Assembly (NCBI RefSeq): GCF_001417735.1
Contig: NZ_BBUZ01000027.1
Span: forward strand, 1 to 64,000
Length of the DNA: 64,000 bases
From: Streptomyces sp. NBRC 110028
GTDB lineage: Bacteria > Actinomycetota > Actinomycetes > Streptomycetales > Streptomycetaceae
Direction: 5' to 3'
Each line of letters opens with the position of its first letter. Position 1 is the first letter of the stretch. The position numbers were made by a program, and so were the translations under genes. This document shows positions 48,893 to 57,554 of this stretch, one piece after another. Below the pieces are notes generated by a model. It worked only from the letters and a program-made list of their open reading frames with translations, searched no databases and was not told the origin of the DNA.

Positions 48893-50278
48893 GTGCAGCC
48901 AGCCCCCGCCCCCGTCCCCCCGCCGCCCCCGGACGACCGGCAGCTCCGCCGCGTCGCACTGTCCGGACTGCTCGGCACCGCTGTCGAGTTCTACGACTTC
49001 CTCGTGTACGGCACGGTCGCCGCGCTCGTCTTCGGCGAGCTGTTCTTCCCCCGGGCCGACCCCGCGGTCGGCACCATCGCCGCCTTCGGCACCTTCGCCG
49101 CCGGATACCTGGCGCGGCCGCTCGGCGGCATCGTCTTCGGACACTTCGGCGACCGGCTCGGCCGCAAGTCGATGCTGCTGCTCACGATGGTCCTGATGGG
49201 CACGTGCAGCTTCCTCATCGGGCTCCTCCCGACCTACGACGCGATCGGCGTCTGGGCACCGGTGCTGCTGGTCGCCCTGCGCGTCGCGCAGGGCCTCGCG
49301 ATCGGCGGCGAGTGGGGCGGCGCCATGCTCATGGTCGTCGAACACGCCGAGCGCACCGGCGGCGCCCGGCGGCGCCGCGGTCTGTGGTCGAGCTTCACCC
49401 AGCTCGGCGCCCCGCTCGGCTCGATGCTCTCCGCGGGCGTGGTCACGATCGTCTCGACACTGCCGGACGACGAGTTCCGGTCCTGGGGCTGGCGGGTGCC
49501 GTTCCTGCTGAGCGTGGTGCTGCTCGCCGTCGGGCTGTTCGTACGGCTGAGGGTGGCCGAGAGCCCGCTGTTCACCGAGACCCGGACACACGGGCCGGGC
49601 GAGCCCGCGCGGGACAAGCCGCCGCTCGCCGAGGTGCTGCGCCGCCCCGGACCGCTGCTGCTCGCCGGGTGCGTCGGCATCGGCGCGTTCACCGCGCAGG
49701 CGCTGCTGACCAGCTTCATGATCTCCTACGCCGTCGACCACGGGTACACCCGGCCGCAGGTGCTCACCGCCGTGACCGTCGCCTCCTGCGTGGCGCTCGC
49801 CGCGCTGCCCGCCGCCTCCGCGCTGTCGGACCGGGTGGGCCGCCGCCCGGTCGTGCTCGCCGGGGCCGTGGCGTCCGCCGCGCTGGCCTTCCCCGTCCTG
49901 GCGCTCGTCGACTCCGGATCGCCCGGGCTGCTGATCCTGGCCCTGGCACTGGGCCACGGCCTGGCGCAGTCCACCATGTACGGACCGCTCGGGGCCCTGC
50001 TCAGCGAGATGTTCGGCACCCGGGTCCGCTACACCGGCGCCTCCCTCGGCTACCAGCTCGCGACCCTGGTCGGGGCCGGTTTCTCGCCGATGATCGCGAG
50101 CAGTCTGCTGGCGGCCCACGGCGGCGGCAGCACCCCGCTCTCGCTGCTGCTGTGCGGCGGCGCGGCCATCACCGCGCTCACCGTGTGGCGGCTGCGCGAG
50201 ACCCACACCGACACCCTCGACGCCCGCACCGCCACCACTCCCGCCGACGTTTCCGCCGCCGAAGGAGCCCGCCCGTGA
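48893..50278 (+). CDS. MFS transporter, metabolite:H+ symporter (MHS) family
   Basis: 461-residue 12-TM permease of the MHS group, which imports organic acids, including aromatic acids, with protons. Diagnostic signs: LLGTAVEFYDFLVYGTVAAL (TM1), the loop 2-3 motif GHFGDRLGRKSMLLLTM, RVAQGLAIGGEWGGAMLMV and the repeat LSDRVGRRPVVLAG. The N-terminus is proline-rich and cytoplasmic. The GTG at 48893 follows AGGGAGCC. The gene overlaps the secreted hydrolase gene by GTGA, so the two are co-translated. Confidence 0.93.
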   Translation: MQPAPAPVPPPPPDDRQLRRVALSGLLGTAVEFYDFLVYGTVAALVFGELFFPRADPAVGTIAAFGTFAAGYLARPLGGIVFGHFGDRLGRKSMLLLTMVLMGTCSFLIGLLPTYDAIGVWAPVLLVALRVAQGLAIGGEWGGAMLMVVEHAERTGGARRRRGLWSSFTQLGAPLGSMLSAGVVTIVSTLPDDEFRSWGWRVPFLLSVVLLAVGLFVRLRVAESPLFTETRTHGPGEPARDKPPLAEVLRRPGPLLLAGCVGIGAFTAQALLTSFMISYAVDHGYTRPQVLTAVTVASCVALAALPAASALSDRVGRRPVVLAGAVASAALAFPVLALVDSGSPGLLILALALGHGLAQSTMYGPLGALLSEMFGTRVRYTGASLGYQLATLVGAGFSPMIASSLLAAHGGGSTPLSLLLCGGAAITALTVWRLRETHTDTLDARTATTPADVSAAEGARP

Positions 50279-51669
50279 AGCCCCGCGCCCGTGCCCGCAC
50301 CCTCGCCGCGACCGCCGTGCTCGCCGCCACCGCCCTGCCCGTCCTGCCCGCGCAGGCCGCGAGCGCCGAGGGCGAGCACCTGGAAGGCCACTTGGCGTCC
50401 GGGGCCGCGTACATGATGGACATGCCCGCGCGGTGGAACGGCACCGTACTGCTCTTCAGTCACGGCTACGCCCCGCAGGGCGGCCCCAACCCCGCCCAGA
50501 ACGCGCCGAGTCCACAGACCCGCGCCCGGCTGCTGGACCAGGGGTACGCGCTGATCGGCTCCTCCTACGCCACGACCGGCTGGGCCGTGACGGACGCGGT
50601 GCCCGACCAGCTGGCCACGCTGGACCTGTTCGGGCAGCGGTTCGGCGCGGCCCGGCGGACCCTCGCCTGGGGCCAGTCGTACGGAGGGTTCGTCACCACG
50701 GCGATCGCCGAACGGCACGCCGACCGCATCGACGGATCGCTGTCGATGTGCGGCCTCGTCCAGGGCGGGGTCGCCAACTGGAACAGCACCCTCGACTCCG
50801 TCTTCGCGCTGAGGACCCTCCTCGCGCCGGACTCCGGCATCCGCCTCACCGGCTTCACCGACCAGGCGGACGCCAAGAGCGCGGCGAGCGCCCTCACGGA
50901 CAAGCTGACGGCGGCCCAGCGGACCCCACAGGGCCGGGCCCGGATCGCGCTCGCCGCCGCCCTGCACAACATCCCCGGCCACAACGACCCGTCACAGCCG
51001 AAGCCCGGCCCGGCCGACTGGGCCGGACAGCAGGCCAACCAGTACGCGGCGGTGGGCGGCCTGCTCCGGACCGCCGCGTTCTCCTGGCGGCAGGAGGCCG
51101 AATCCCGCGCGGGCGGCAACCCGTCCTGGAACACCGATGTCGACTACGCGGCGATGCTGCGGCACTCCTCGGTGTACAAGGAGGTCACCGCGCTGTACAA
51201 GGAGGCCGGGCTGACGCCGCGCGACGACCTCAGGGCCCTCGCCCGCGCTCCCCGCATCACCGCCGACCCGCGGGCCGTGGCCTGGACGCGGAACACCAGC
51301 GCCTTCACCGGCAGGCTGACCGACCCGCAGCTGAACATCCACACCACCGGCGACGGGCTGATTCCCGTGCAGTCCGAGAGCGCCTACCGCCGTGCCGCCA
51401 CCGCCGGCGGATCGGCGGGGCTGCTGCGCCAGGCGTACGTCGACGGGCCCGGCCACTGCGCCTTCACCACCGGTGAACAACTCGCCGCCCTGCACACGCT
51501 GGAGCGGCGCCTGGCCACCGGCCGCTGGGACACCTCGCCGGAGGCACTCAACTCCGCGGCGAAGGCGGAGGACCCGGCGGCCGAGCCACGGTACGCCGAC
51601 TACCGCCCCACCACCTACCCCCGCCCCTACGACCTGGCGCACCCGGACGGCCCGCGCCACCGCGGCTAG
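50275..51669 (+). CDS. Secreted alpha/beta hydrolase
   Basis: 464-residue exported serine hydrolase. The Sec signal is MKPRARARTLAATAVLAATA, with cleavage near residue 29 (PAQAASA). The nucleophile elbow is LAWGQSYGGFVTT (Ser near 140), the acid is probably in HTTGDGLIPVQSE (near 362) and the His in VDGPGHCAFTTGEQL (near 396), as in esterase/tannase-like or peptidase-like secreted hydrolases. Its GTG start overlaps the stop of the MHS transporter gene (GAAGGAG upstream), pointing to a joint job: release of an acid outside and its uptake. The TAG stop codon lies in the terminal CTAG of the downstream MITE. Confidence 0.9.
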   Translation: MKPRARARTLAATAVLAATALPVLPAQAASAEGEHLEGHLASGAAYMMDMPARWNGTVLLFSHGYAPQGGPNPAQNAPSPQTRARLLDQGYALIGSSYATTGWAVTDAVPDQLATLDLFGQRFGAARRTLAWGQSYGGFVTTAIAERHADRIDGSLSMCGLVQGGVANWNSTLDSVFALRTLLAPDSGIRLTGFTDQADAKSAASALTDKLTAAQRTPQGRARIALAAALHNIPGHNDPSQPKPGPADWAGQQANQYAAVGGLLRTAAFSWRQEAESRAGGNPSWNTDVDYAAMLRHSSVYKEVTALYKEAGLTPRDDLRALARAPRITADPRAVAWTRNTSAFTGRLTDPQLNIHTTGDGLIPVQSESAYRRAATAGGSAGLLRQAYVDGPGHCAFTTGEQLAALHTLERRLATGRWDTSPEALNSAAKAEDPAAEPRYADYRPTTYPRPYDLAHPDGPRHRG

Positions 51670-51832
51670 TGCCGCGTCAGCCAAGGTTCGCCCCGCTCGC
51701 CGCCCTGGCACGGCCATCTGCGGCGTTGCCGAATCGACCGAGTAGGCCCACTACGAGGCCGATCCGGCGCCTTGCATCTGACCGCACCAGGACGCCTCGC
51801 TACCGGGCAAACCCTGACTGACGCGGCACTAG
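51666..51832. mobile_element. 167-bp MITE with 27-bp terminal inverted repeats
   Basis: The ends CTAGTGCCGCGTCAG (51666-51680) and CTGACGCGGCACTAG form, with neighbouring bases, imperfect 27-bp inverted repeats (15 outer bases identical, then 4 mismatches). The interior is also self-complementary (CCTGGCACGGCCATCTGC against its counterpart near 51775-51795), so the whole element can fold into one hairpin. It encodes nothing. Both ends are CTAG, a possible target duplication. It lies exactly between two convergent genes, supplies the stop codon of each and should act as a bidirectional terminator. Confidence 0.75.
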
Positions 51833-52440
51833 AGCCTGCGAAGTCCGGTCAGCACGCGCTCCATCAGCGCGACGGTCGGGGCCTCGCCCTCGCTGGTCTC
51901 CGTCTGGTGGACGGCGATCAGCCCCCGGTCCGCCATGTCGCCGAGCAGCACCCTGACCACTCCCAGCGGCACCGAGAGCCGGGCCGCCACCTCGGCCACC
52001 GACGTCGGCTCCTGGCACAGCGAGATCACGGGAACGTGGTCGGCGTGGGTGAAGGCGGCGGACTGGTGCCCCAGATCGGTGGTCGTCACCAGGGTCTCCA
52101 GCTCGAAGTGATGCTGGGACCTGGTGCGGCCGCCGGTCCAGGTATAGGCCCGCACGAACGAGGGCGAGCCCTGCTGTTGCTGTTCGTGCCCGTCCTCCCA
52201 CGCGGCGTGCTGCTCGTCCTGCTGCGGCGGGTACGCGTACTGCTCCGGGGAAGCGGGGGGCGGCGCTTCCCCGGGCTGCTGGTGTTCCGCGGACTCCGGC
52301 CGGGAGCCGGAGCCCGATTTCTTCCGCCCCCGCCGTGCCTTGCCGAAACTGAACGAGTTGAGCACGTCGGCGAAGGTCTGGTCGTCCTCCGCTCCCTGGT
52401 CTCTCCGAGTGTGCCCGGACGGGCCTTCACCGGTGCTCAT
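51829..52440 (-). CDS. cvnC: Conservon DUF742 protein (CvnC)
   Basis: 203-residue DUF742 protein. The first ~95 residues are a hydrophilic, Gln/Pro-rich leader (QPGEAPPPASPEQYAYPPQQ). The DUF742 winged-helix domain follows (FVRAYTWTGGRTRSQHHFEL; SVAEVAARLSVPLGVVRVLL; ALMERVLTGLRRL at the end). In conservons it works at the membrane with a sensor-kinase-like CvnA, a roadblock CvnB and a Ras-like GTPase CvnD. It follows CvnB after 16 bp. The usual CvnD gene downstream is absent: the stop codon falls in the MITE end. Confidence 0.9.
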   Translation of the reverse strand: MSTGEGPSGHTRRDQGAEDDQTFADVLNSFSFGKARRGRKKSGSGSRPESAEHQQPGEAPPPASPEQYAYPPQQDEQHAAWEDGHEQQQQGSPSFVRAYTWTGGRTRSQHHFELETLVTTTDLGHQSAAFTHADHVPVISLCQEPTSVAEVAARLSVPLGVVRVLLGDMADRGLIAVHQTETSEGEAPTVALMERVLTGLRRL

Positions 52441-52456
52441 GATCTCCTCATCCGGG

Positions 52457-52891
52457 CTAGTGGGCTGCCGTCTGCTGGATTTCCTGCAGCTCCGCGCGCA
52501 GTTCGGGGGTCAGCATCTCGCCGACCTGGTCCACGAGCACGGTCATCTCATAGGCCACCTGACCGATCTCGCAGTCCGGCGCGGCCAGGGTCACCAGGCA
52601 CGAACCGTCCTTAATCGACATCAGCAGCATATGTCCGTACTCCATCTGGATCACCGTGCTCTTCACCTCACCGGTGTCCAGACACCGGGCCGCGCCCTGG
52701 ATCAAGCTGATGGCCCCTGCGGCGATGGTGGCGAGGTGTTCGGCGTAGTCGTCCGCCAGCCGGTTGGAGGCGGTGAGCAAAATCCCGTCGGCTGATACCA
52801 CCACGGCGTGGGCCACATTGGGAACACGTTCGGTGAAGTTGGTGACCAGCCATCCGAACTGGCTCACCTCCCGCGGGTGGGGTGAGGTCAT
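52457..52891 (-). CDS. cvnB: Conservon roadblock/LC7 protein (CvnB)
   Basis: 144-residue roadblock/LC7-domain protein (FGWLVTNFTERVPNVAHAVV; VSADGILLTASNRLADDYAE; AAGAISLIQGAARCLDTGEV; MEYGHMLLMSIKDGSCLVTL). Family members act as GTPase-activating or scaffold subunits for the conservon GTPase. It starts 32 bp after CvnA and is co-transcribed with it. The sequence is intact and of normal length. Confidence 0.93.
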   Translation of the reverse strand: MTSPHPREVSQFGWLVTNFTERVPNVAHAVVVSADGILLTASNRLADDYAEHLATIAAGAISLIQGAARCLDTGEVKSTVIQMEYGHMLLMSIKDGSCLVTLAAPDCEIGQVAYEMTVLVDQVGEMLTPELRAELQEIQQTAAH

Positions 52892-52923
52892 GGCTTCTTT
52901 CCTGCCCGTTCGTCGATGGGATC

Positions 52924-55827
52924 TTATCGCTCGTCGGGACGGGCCCGACGGATGCCTGACTGGTAGTTGCTGAGGAAGCTGTGCGTACGGCCCGCGTCCT
53001 GGGCCGGCTTCGCCTTGCCGGGGGCCGTGCGCGGCTCGGCACGCTCACCGGGCCGGGGCGTACGCGGAGTCCGCTTCGGCAGCCCGGACTGGGTGCGGGC
53101 GGCGCCCTCCGGGGCGTCCGAGGGTTCGGCGGCACCGACCGGGCGGCGGTCCGCCCCGTCCTCCCCGGCACGGGGCCCGGCAGGGCCCGGCAGGGGCTCC
53201 GTCTGCTGCCCGGGCGGGGTGAAGAGGCGCGGGGAGCCCTGGGGCCGGGAACTCGCCGACGGGGGACGGGGAGCCGCCGACGTCGACGCCGCGTCATCCG
53301 AGGCGGGCGGCTCGAACCACGACGAGCGGGGCGCGCGGGGGGCGTTCGCCCCGGGTTCGCGCTGCTGCTCCGGTCCGGACCGCTGCGGCGGCACCAGGCC
53401 GGGCCCGGAGGGACGGGCCCCTAGGGCGTCCTGGGCGTCCCGTCCGTCCGCCGGCGCCCGGTTGGGCCCGGACGGCCCCGGCGCTCCGTTGCGGGACTCC
53501 TCCGGTGCGCCCTTGGCACCCGGTCCCGGGCGGCTGATCCCGTTCGCCCCGGGCCCGTTCGTCCCTGGCCCGTTCGTCCCCTCGGCCCCGGCGGGGTTCC
53601 GTCGCGGCAGCCGTCGCGGCAGCGGCGAGTCCGCGCCGCTCCCGGCGGAGTCGGGGCGGCCCAACTCGGCGGCGCCCCGGCCCGGGAGCCGCGTACCGGA
53701 GTCGGCGGCGGCCGCCGGACGGGCCCCGTTGAGGGACTTGCGCACGGCGGGGGCCGCCGTGGCGGGGCCCGACTCCTGCCGTGGCCGGGCCGGTTCGAAC
53801 GCCTTGGCGGCGATCGCCGTCGGCGCGGGGCGCCGGGGCGCGTTCCCCCGGGGAGCCTCGCCGGGCCGGTTCGACGGCACCAGGTTGGCCGGGACGAGCA
53901 CACCGGCCCGCAGGCCCGCGCCCCACTCCGAGCTGAGGTTCACCGAGATGCCGTGCCGGTTGGCCAGACGGCCGACGACGAACAGCCCCATCTGGCGGGA
54001 GGACGAGGCCTCCTCGGAGGAGGTCGCCTCCAGGCGCCGGTGCGCCTTGGCCAGTTCGGCGCCGCTCATCCCGATGCCCTGGTCGCGCACCTCGATCAGG
54101 GCGGAGCCGTCGCGGCGCGGAGTGGTGCTGATGAACACCTGGGTCTCGGGCGGGGAGAACGCGGTGGCGTTGTCGAGCAGTTCGGCGATGATCCGCGCCA
54201 GGTCACCGGCGACGTAGCCGGTCACCTCCACGGAGGCGGAGGGCTGCACCTCGGCGCGCTGGTAGTGCTCGATCTCGGACACCGCGGCCCGCAGGACGTC
54301 CTCCAGCGGCACGCGATGACCGTGGGTGCGGACGAGCGTGCTGCCGCAGAGAACCATCAGGTTCTCGTTGTTGCGCCGCATCCGGGTCGCCAGGTGGTCC
54401 ATCTGGAAGAGGTTCGCGAGCTGGTCCGGGTCCTCTTCGTGGCGTTCGAGCTGCTCCATCAGGCGCAGCAGCCGGTCCACCAGGGTCTGGCTGCGCCGGG
54501 AGAGGTTGACCAGGGTGTCCCTCAGGTCGCCGCGCAGCGCGGCCTGCTCCGACGCCAGGCGCACGGCCTGTCCGTGCACCGCGTCGAAGGCCCGGGCGAG
54601 CTGCCCGAACTCCTCCGTGGTGTGCACCGGCACGGCACTGACCGAGGTGTCCGCCTTCTCGCCCTCGCGGATGCTGGAGACGGCGGCCGGGAGCCGGTGC
54701 TCGGCCACGTCGAGCGCGGTGGAGCGGAGGAGGGTCAGCGAGCGCAGCAGGTACCGGCCGATGGCGAAGCCGATGGAGAGGGCGATCAGCAGCACCGCGA
54801 GCAGGGCCACGGAGTACGCGCCGGCCCGGTTGCTGGTGTCGTCCTGCAACTGGGCGGAGTTCACGCGCAGCTTGTCGGCGAGGTTCGTCTCGACCTTCCC
54901 GAGGAGCTTCGCGGTCGTTTCCGAGCTGCGGTTCCACTGGGAAGCGGGGATCGGCGGCGCGGTGGCACCCTGCTGGACGCCGGCACCCTGTGCCTGGGAC
55001 AGCGCGGTACGCACCATTTTCGCGCGCCGGGTCACCAGGTCGCCGGTGACCGTGCGCTGGTAGAGCCGCTGCTCCGCGAGGGTGGCCACGGCCCGGAAGT
55101 CGCCGAGCTTGTCCTTCAGGCGGATGTCGGACTCCTCCAGCGCCCGGACGATCTCGGTGTCCACGGGCCGGCCGGGCTTCATCGCCTCCAGGAGGGTCAC
55201 ATGCTGGAGATGGACCTCCTCCTGGGCCGCCTCGAGGTCGTACAGCGCGGACGCCGGGCCGGACAGCTTGGGTTCACCGAACCGGCTGCCCAGGGCCTGG
55301 TCCAGGTCGAGCAGGCTGTTGATGACGGTGCGGTACTTGTTCACCGCGTCCCAGGAACCGATGTCGCCGGAGGTCACCTGATCGCGCAGGACGGTTAGCC
55401 CGCCCAGGGCCTTGACCGCGTCCTGGTAGCGGTTCCGCGCGGCGCCGTCGAGCTGGGGCGCCCGCTTCGTGCTGCCCGTGAGGACGGTCCGGGCGCGGTC
55501 GGTGGACCGGGCCTGCCGCCGCATGGCGGAGTCGCCGTCCGCCGCACCCCGCAGCTGTTCGGCGGCCATGGTCCGCTCCATCTGCAGGCTACCGAGCAGT
55601 GGCATCAGCCCGGAGCGCAGCTTGACCAGCCGCTGCATGTCCGCGTACGAGTTCGCGCGTTCGACTTCGCGTTGGATCTGTACGACGCCCAGGGCGACGG
55701 CCAGCAGCGCGGGCACCACCAGCACGGCGCCCAGCTTCACCGGCAGCCGCCAGTTTCGCCATTGCACGATGGTGGCCCACAGCCCCGGGCCGCGTGCAAC
55801 TTCGGCCGCATGCCTTCCCGGGGTCAC
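52924..55827 (-). CDS. cvnA: Conservon nitrate/nitrite-sensor-like histidine kinase (CvnA)
   Basis: About 967-residue membrane sensor. TM1 is near residues 30-50 (KLGAVLVVPALLAVALGVVQ), the extracellular NIT-type sensor domain runs to about 335, and TM2 near 340-362 (VALLAVLLIALSIGFAIGRY) leads into HAMP. There is a conservon-type dimer region (MRRNNENLMVLCGSTLVRTH) and an HATPase domain (ELLDNATAFSPP; VRDQGIGMS; GLFVVGRLANRHGISV). The last ~280 residues are disordered, rich in Pro/Gly/Arg, with a short GTNGPG-type repeat. The GTG at 55827 with GGAG 8 nt upstream is chosen; a longer in-frame GTG at 55962 lacks an RBS. It probably signals to a partner GTPase, not to a response regulator. Confidence 0.9.
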   Translation of the reverse strand: MTPGRHAAEVARGPGLWATIVQWRNWRLPVKLGAVLVVPALLAVALGVVQIQREVERANSYADMQRLVKLRSGLMPLLGSLQMERTMAAEQLRGAADGDSAMRRQARSTDRARTVLTGSTKRAPQLDGAARNRYQDAVKALGGLTVLRDQVTSGDIGSWDAVNKYRTVINSLLDLDQALGSRFGEPKLSGPASALYDLEAAQEEVHLQHVTLLEAMKPGRPVDTEIVRALEESDIRLKDKLGDFRAVATLAEQRLYQRTVTGDLVTRRAKMVRTALSQAQGAGVQQGATAPPIPASQWNRSSETTAKLLGKVETNLADKLRVNSAQLQDDTSNRAGAYSVALLAVLLIALSIGFAIGRYLLRSLTLLRSTALDVAEHRLPAAVSSIREGEKADTSVSAVPVHTTEEFGQLARAFDAVHGQAVRLASEQAALRGDLRDTLVNLSRRSQTLVDRLLRLMEQLERHEEDPDQLANLFQMDHLATRMRRNNENLMVLCGSTLVRTHGHRVPLEDVLRAAVSEIEHYQRAEVQPSASVEVTGYVAGDLARIIAELLDNATAFSPPETQVFISTTPRRDGSALIEVRDQGIGMSGAELAKAHRRLEATSSEEASSSRQMGLFVVGRLANRHGISVNLSSEWGAGLRAGVLVPANLVPSNRPGEAPRGNAPRRPAPTAIAAKAFEPARPRQESGPATAAPAVRKSLNGARPAAAADSGTRLPGRGAAELGRPDSAGSGADSPLPRRLPRRNPAGAEGTNGPGTNGPGANGISRPGPGAKGAPEESRNGAPGPSGPNRAPADGRDAQDALGARPSGPGLVPPQRSGPEQQREPGANAPRAPRSSWFEPPASDDAASTSAAPRPPSASSRPQGSPRLFTPPGQQTEPLPGPAGPRAGEDGADRRPVGAAEPSDAPEGAARTQSGLPKRTPRTPRPGERAEPRTAPGKAKPAQDAGRTHSFLSNYQSGIRRARPDER

Positions 55828-55995
55828 GAGACGCGCTCCGCGCCCGGAGCGGCTTGGCCACAGCGATGTATCACGATGCGCTTTCTCCTGGGATTTCTCC
55901 TGAAGAGGAAGTCGAACGACCGGCGGCACACCGGCCTGGCCGGGGGCGGCGGAAACGCCCACGGCCGGACTGGTGATGTGCCGGCTCGCCCACCT

Positions 55996-56139
55996 CTACT
56001 CGAACAGCTTTCGGCTCGTCATGGCGAGCTCATAGAGGCCGTACGCGAAGGGAATGGCCACCCACAGCCACGCCACGGCCAGCAGAACGGGCGAGGACTT
56101 CACGGCCGCGCTCTGCGAAGGTTCGTCCTGGTGAGCCAT
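55996..56139 (-). CDS. MFS transporter small subunit
   Basis: 47-residue single-pass protein (MAHQDEPSQSAAVKSSPVLL, then AVAWLWVAIPFAYGLYELAM and a short basic-acidic end). The start codon overlaps the stop of the OFA-family MFS gene (TGATG), so it is translationally coupled. Short hydrophobic partners of this kind are found beside OxlT-type transporters in streptomycetes. It probably binds or stabilises the permease; this is inference from coupling and family context. Confidence 0.75.
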   Translation of the reverse strand: MAHQDEPSQSAAVKSSPVLLAVAWLWVAIPFAYGLYELAMTSRKLFE

Positions 56140-57554
56140 CAGTTGCCCCTCTCGGCCGGGATGCGGTCGGTGCCGCCCTCTTCCTCCTGCTCGCCCTGCT
56201 GGTCCTGGGCGGTCCGGTCGCCCGCGGCCACCGGCTCCGGCTCGTGGAACTTCGGGTTCACCGGGCGCACCAGCTCGTTCGCGACGAAGCCGATGACCAG
56301 AAGCGCGATCATGAGGTAGAAGGAGACCGCGTAGAGGCCGGGTCCGGAGTCCCCGGACTTCTTCCCCGAGTCCGCGACGGCGTCCACGATGATAGGCCCG
56401 GCGACTCCGGCGACCGACCAGGCGGTCAGCAGCCGGCCGTGGATCGCGCCGACCTCATAGGTGCCGAACAGGTCCTTCAGATAGGCCGGTACGGTCGCGA
56501 ACCCGCCGCCGTAGAACGACAGGATCACCATCGCCGCGACCACGAACAGCACGGTGCTGCTGTTCTTCCCGAGCAGGATGGTCAGGTAGAGCAGAGCACC
56601 CGCGCCCAGGTAGAGGCGGTAGATGTTCTTCCTGCCGATCGCGTCGGAGACCGACGACCACACGAAGCGGCCGGTCATGTTGGCCAGCGACAGCAGGGCG
56701 ACGAACCCGGCGGCGGCGGTCGCGCTCACCGGGGCGTCGGTGTCCTGGAAGAAGTCCTGGATCATCGGGGCGGCCTTCTGGAGGATCCCGATGCCTGCGG
56801 TGACGTTCATGCACAGCACGATCCACAGCAGCCAGAACTGCGGTGTCTTCACCGCGTTCTTCGCCGACACGTTCGCGGTCGTGACGAGCTGCTTGCCGGT
56901 CTCCTCGCGGGGAACCCAGCCGGCCGGGCGCCAGCCCTCGGCCGGAACCCGGATGAGCAGCACGCCCAGCGTCATGAACGCGGCGTAGGCGAGGCCGTGC
57001 ACCAGGAAGGTCCGGGCGATGCCACTGGTGTCGCTGCCGAAGGAGGACAGCATCTGCGAGGACCAGGGGGAGGCGATCAGCGCGCCGCCGCCGAAGCCCA
57101 TGATGGCGGTGCCGGTGGCCATGCCCGGGCGATCCGGGAACCACTTCATCAGGGTGGACACCGGCGAGATGTAGCCGATGCCGAGGCCGACTCCGCCGAC
57201 GACGCCGTATCCGAAGATGACCAGCCAGTACTGGCTCGTGGCCACACCCAGCGAGGCGATCAGGAAGCCCGAGGAGAAGGTCACGAGCGACACGAACATC
57301 GCCCACCGCGGCCCCTTGCGCTCCACGAGCGTGCCACCGAAGGCGGCGGAGAGGCCGAGGACGAGAATGGCGATCTGGAAGGGCAGCGCGCTGGCCGTAC
57401 CCGAGATGTCAAGGGCTTTTTCCAGCGGCGTCTTGAAGACGCTCCAGGCGTATGCCTGGCCGATGGAGAAGTGAATCGCCAGTGCCGCCGGAGGAATCAG
57501 CCATCGATTCCACCCAGGTCCTGCGATAATGCGAGAGCGGTCGAGAAAACCCAC
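56139..57554 (-). CDS. OFA-family (OxlT-like) MFS transporter
   Basis: 471-residue, 12-TM permease of the oxalate/formate antiporter family: WLIPPAALAIHFSIGQAYAW, SVFKTPLEKAL, GIGYISPVSTLMKWFPDRPG (TM4-5 signature), GRFVWSSVSDAIGRKNIYRL and an acidic Gln/Glu-rich C-terminal tail. It probably exchanges or symports small carboxylates; the substrate is not defined by sequence. The GTG start at 57554 follows GGAGGTAGG. It is coupled to a 47-residue partner and lies upstream of the conservon on the same strand. Confidence 0.9.
   Translation of the reverse strand: MGFLDRSRIIAGPGWNRWLIPPAALAIHFSIGQAYAWSVFKTPLEKALDISGTASALPFQIAILVLGLSAAFGGTLVERKGPRWAMFVSLVTFSSGFLIASLGVATSQYWLVIFGYGVVGGVGLGIGYISPVSTLMKWFPDRPGMATGTAIMGFGGGALIASPWSSQMLSSFGSDTSGIARTFLVHGLAYAAFMTLGVLLIRVPAEGWRPAGWVPREETGKQLVTTANVSAKNAVKTPQFWLLWIVLCMNVTAGIGILQKAAPMIQDFFQDTDAPVSATAAAGFVALLSLANMTGRFVWSSVSDAIGRKNIYRLYLGAGALLYLTILLGKNSSTVLFVVAAMVILSFYGGGFATVPAYLKDLFGTYEVGAIHGRLLTAWSVAGVAGPIIVDAVADSGKKSGDSGPGLYAVSFYLMIALLVIGFVANELVRPVNPKFHEPEPVAAGDRTAQDQQGEQEEEGGTDRIPAERGN

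Noticed and set aside
52924-54250. Long plus-strand frame opposite the CvnA tail
   Set aside because: It is a Gly/Arg/Ser-rich shadow of the low-complexity coding sequence on the other strand.
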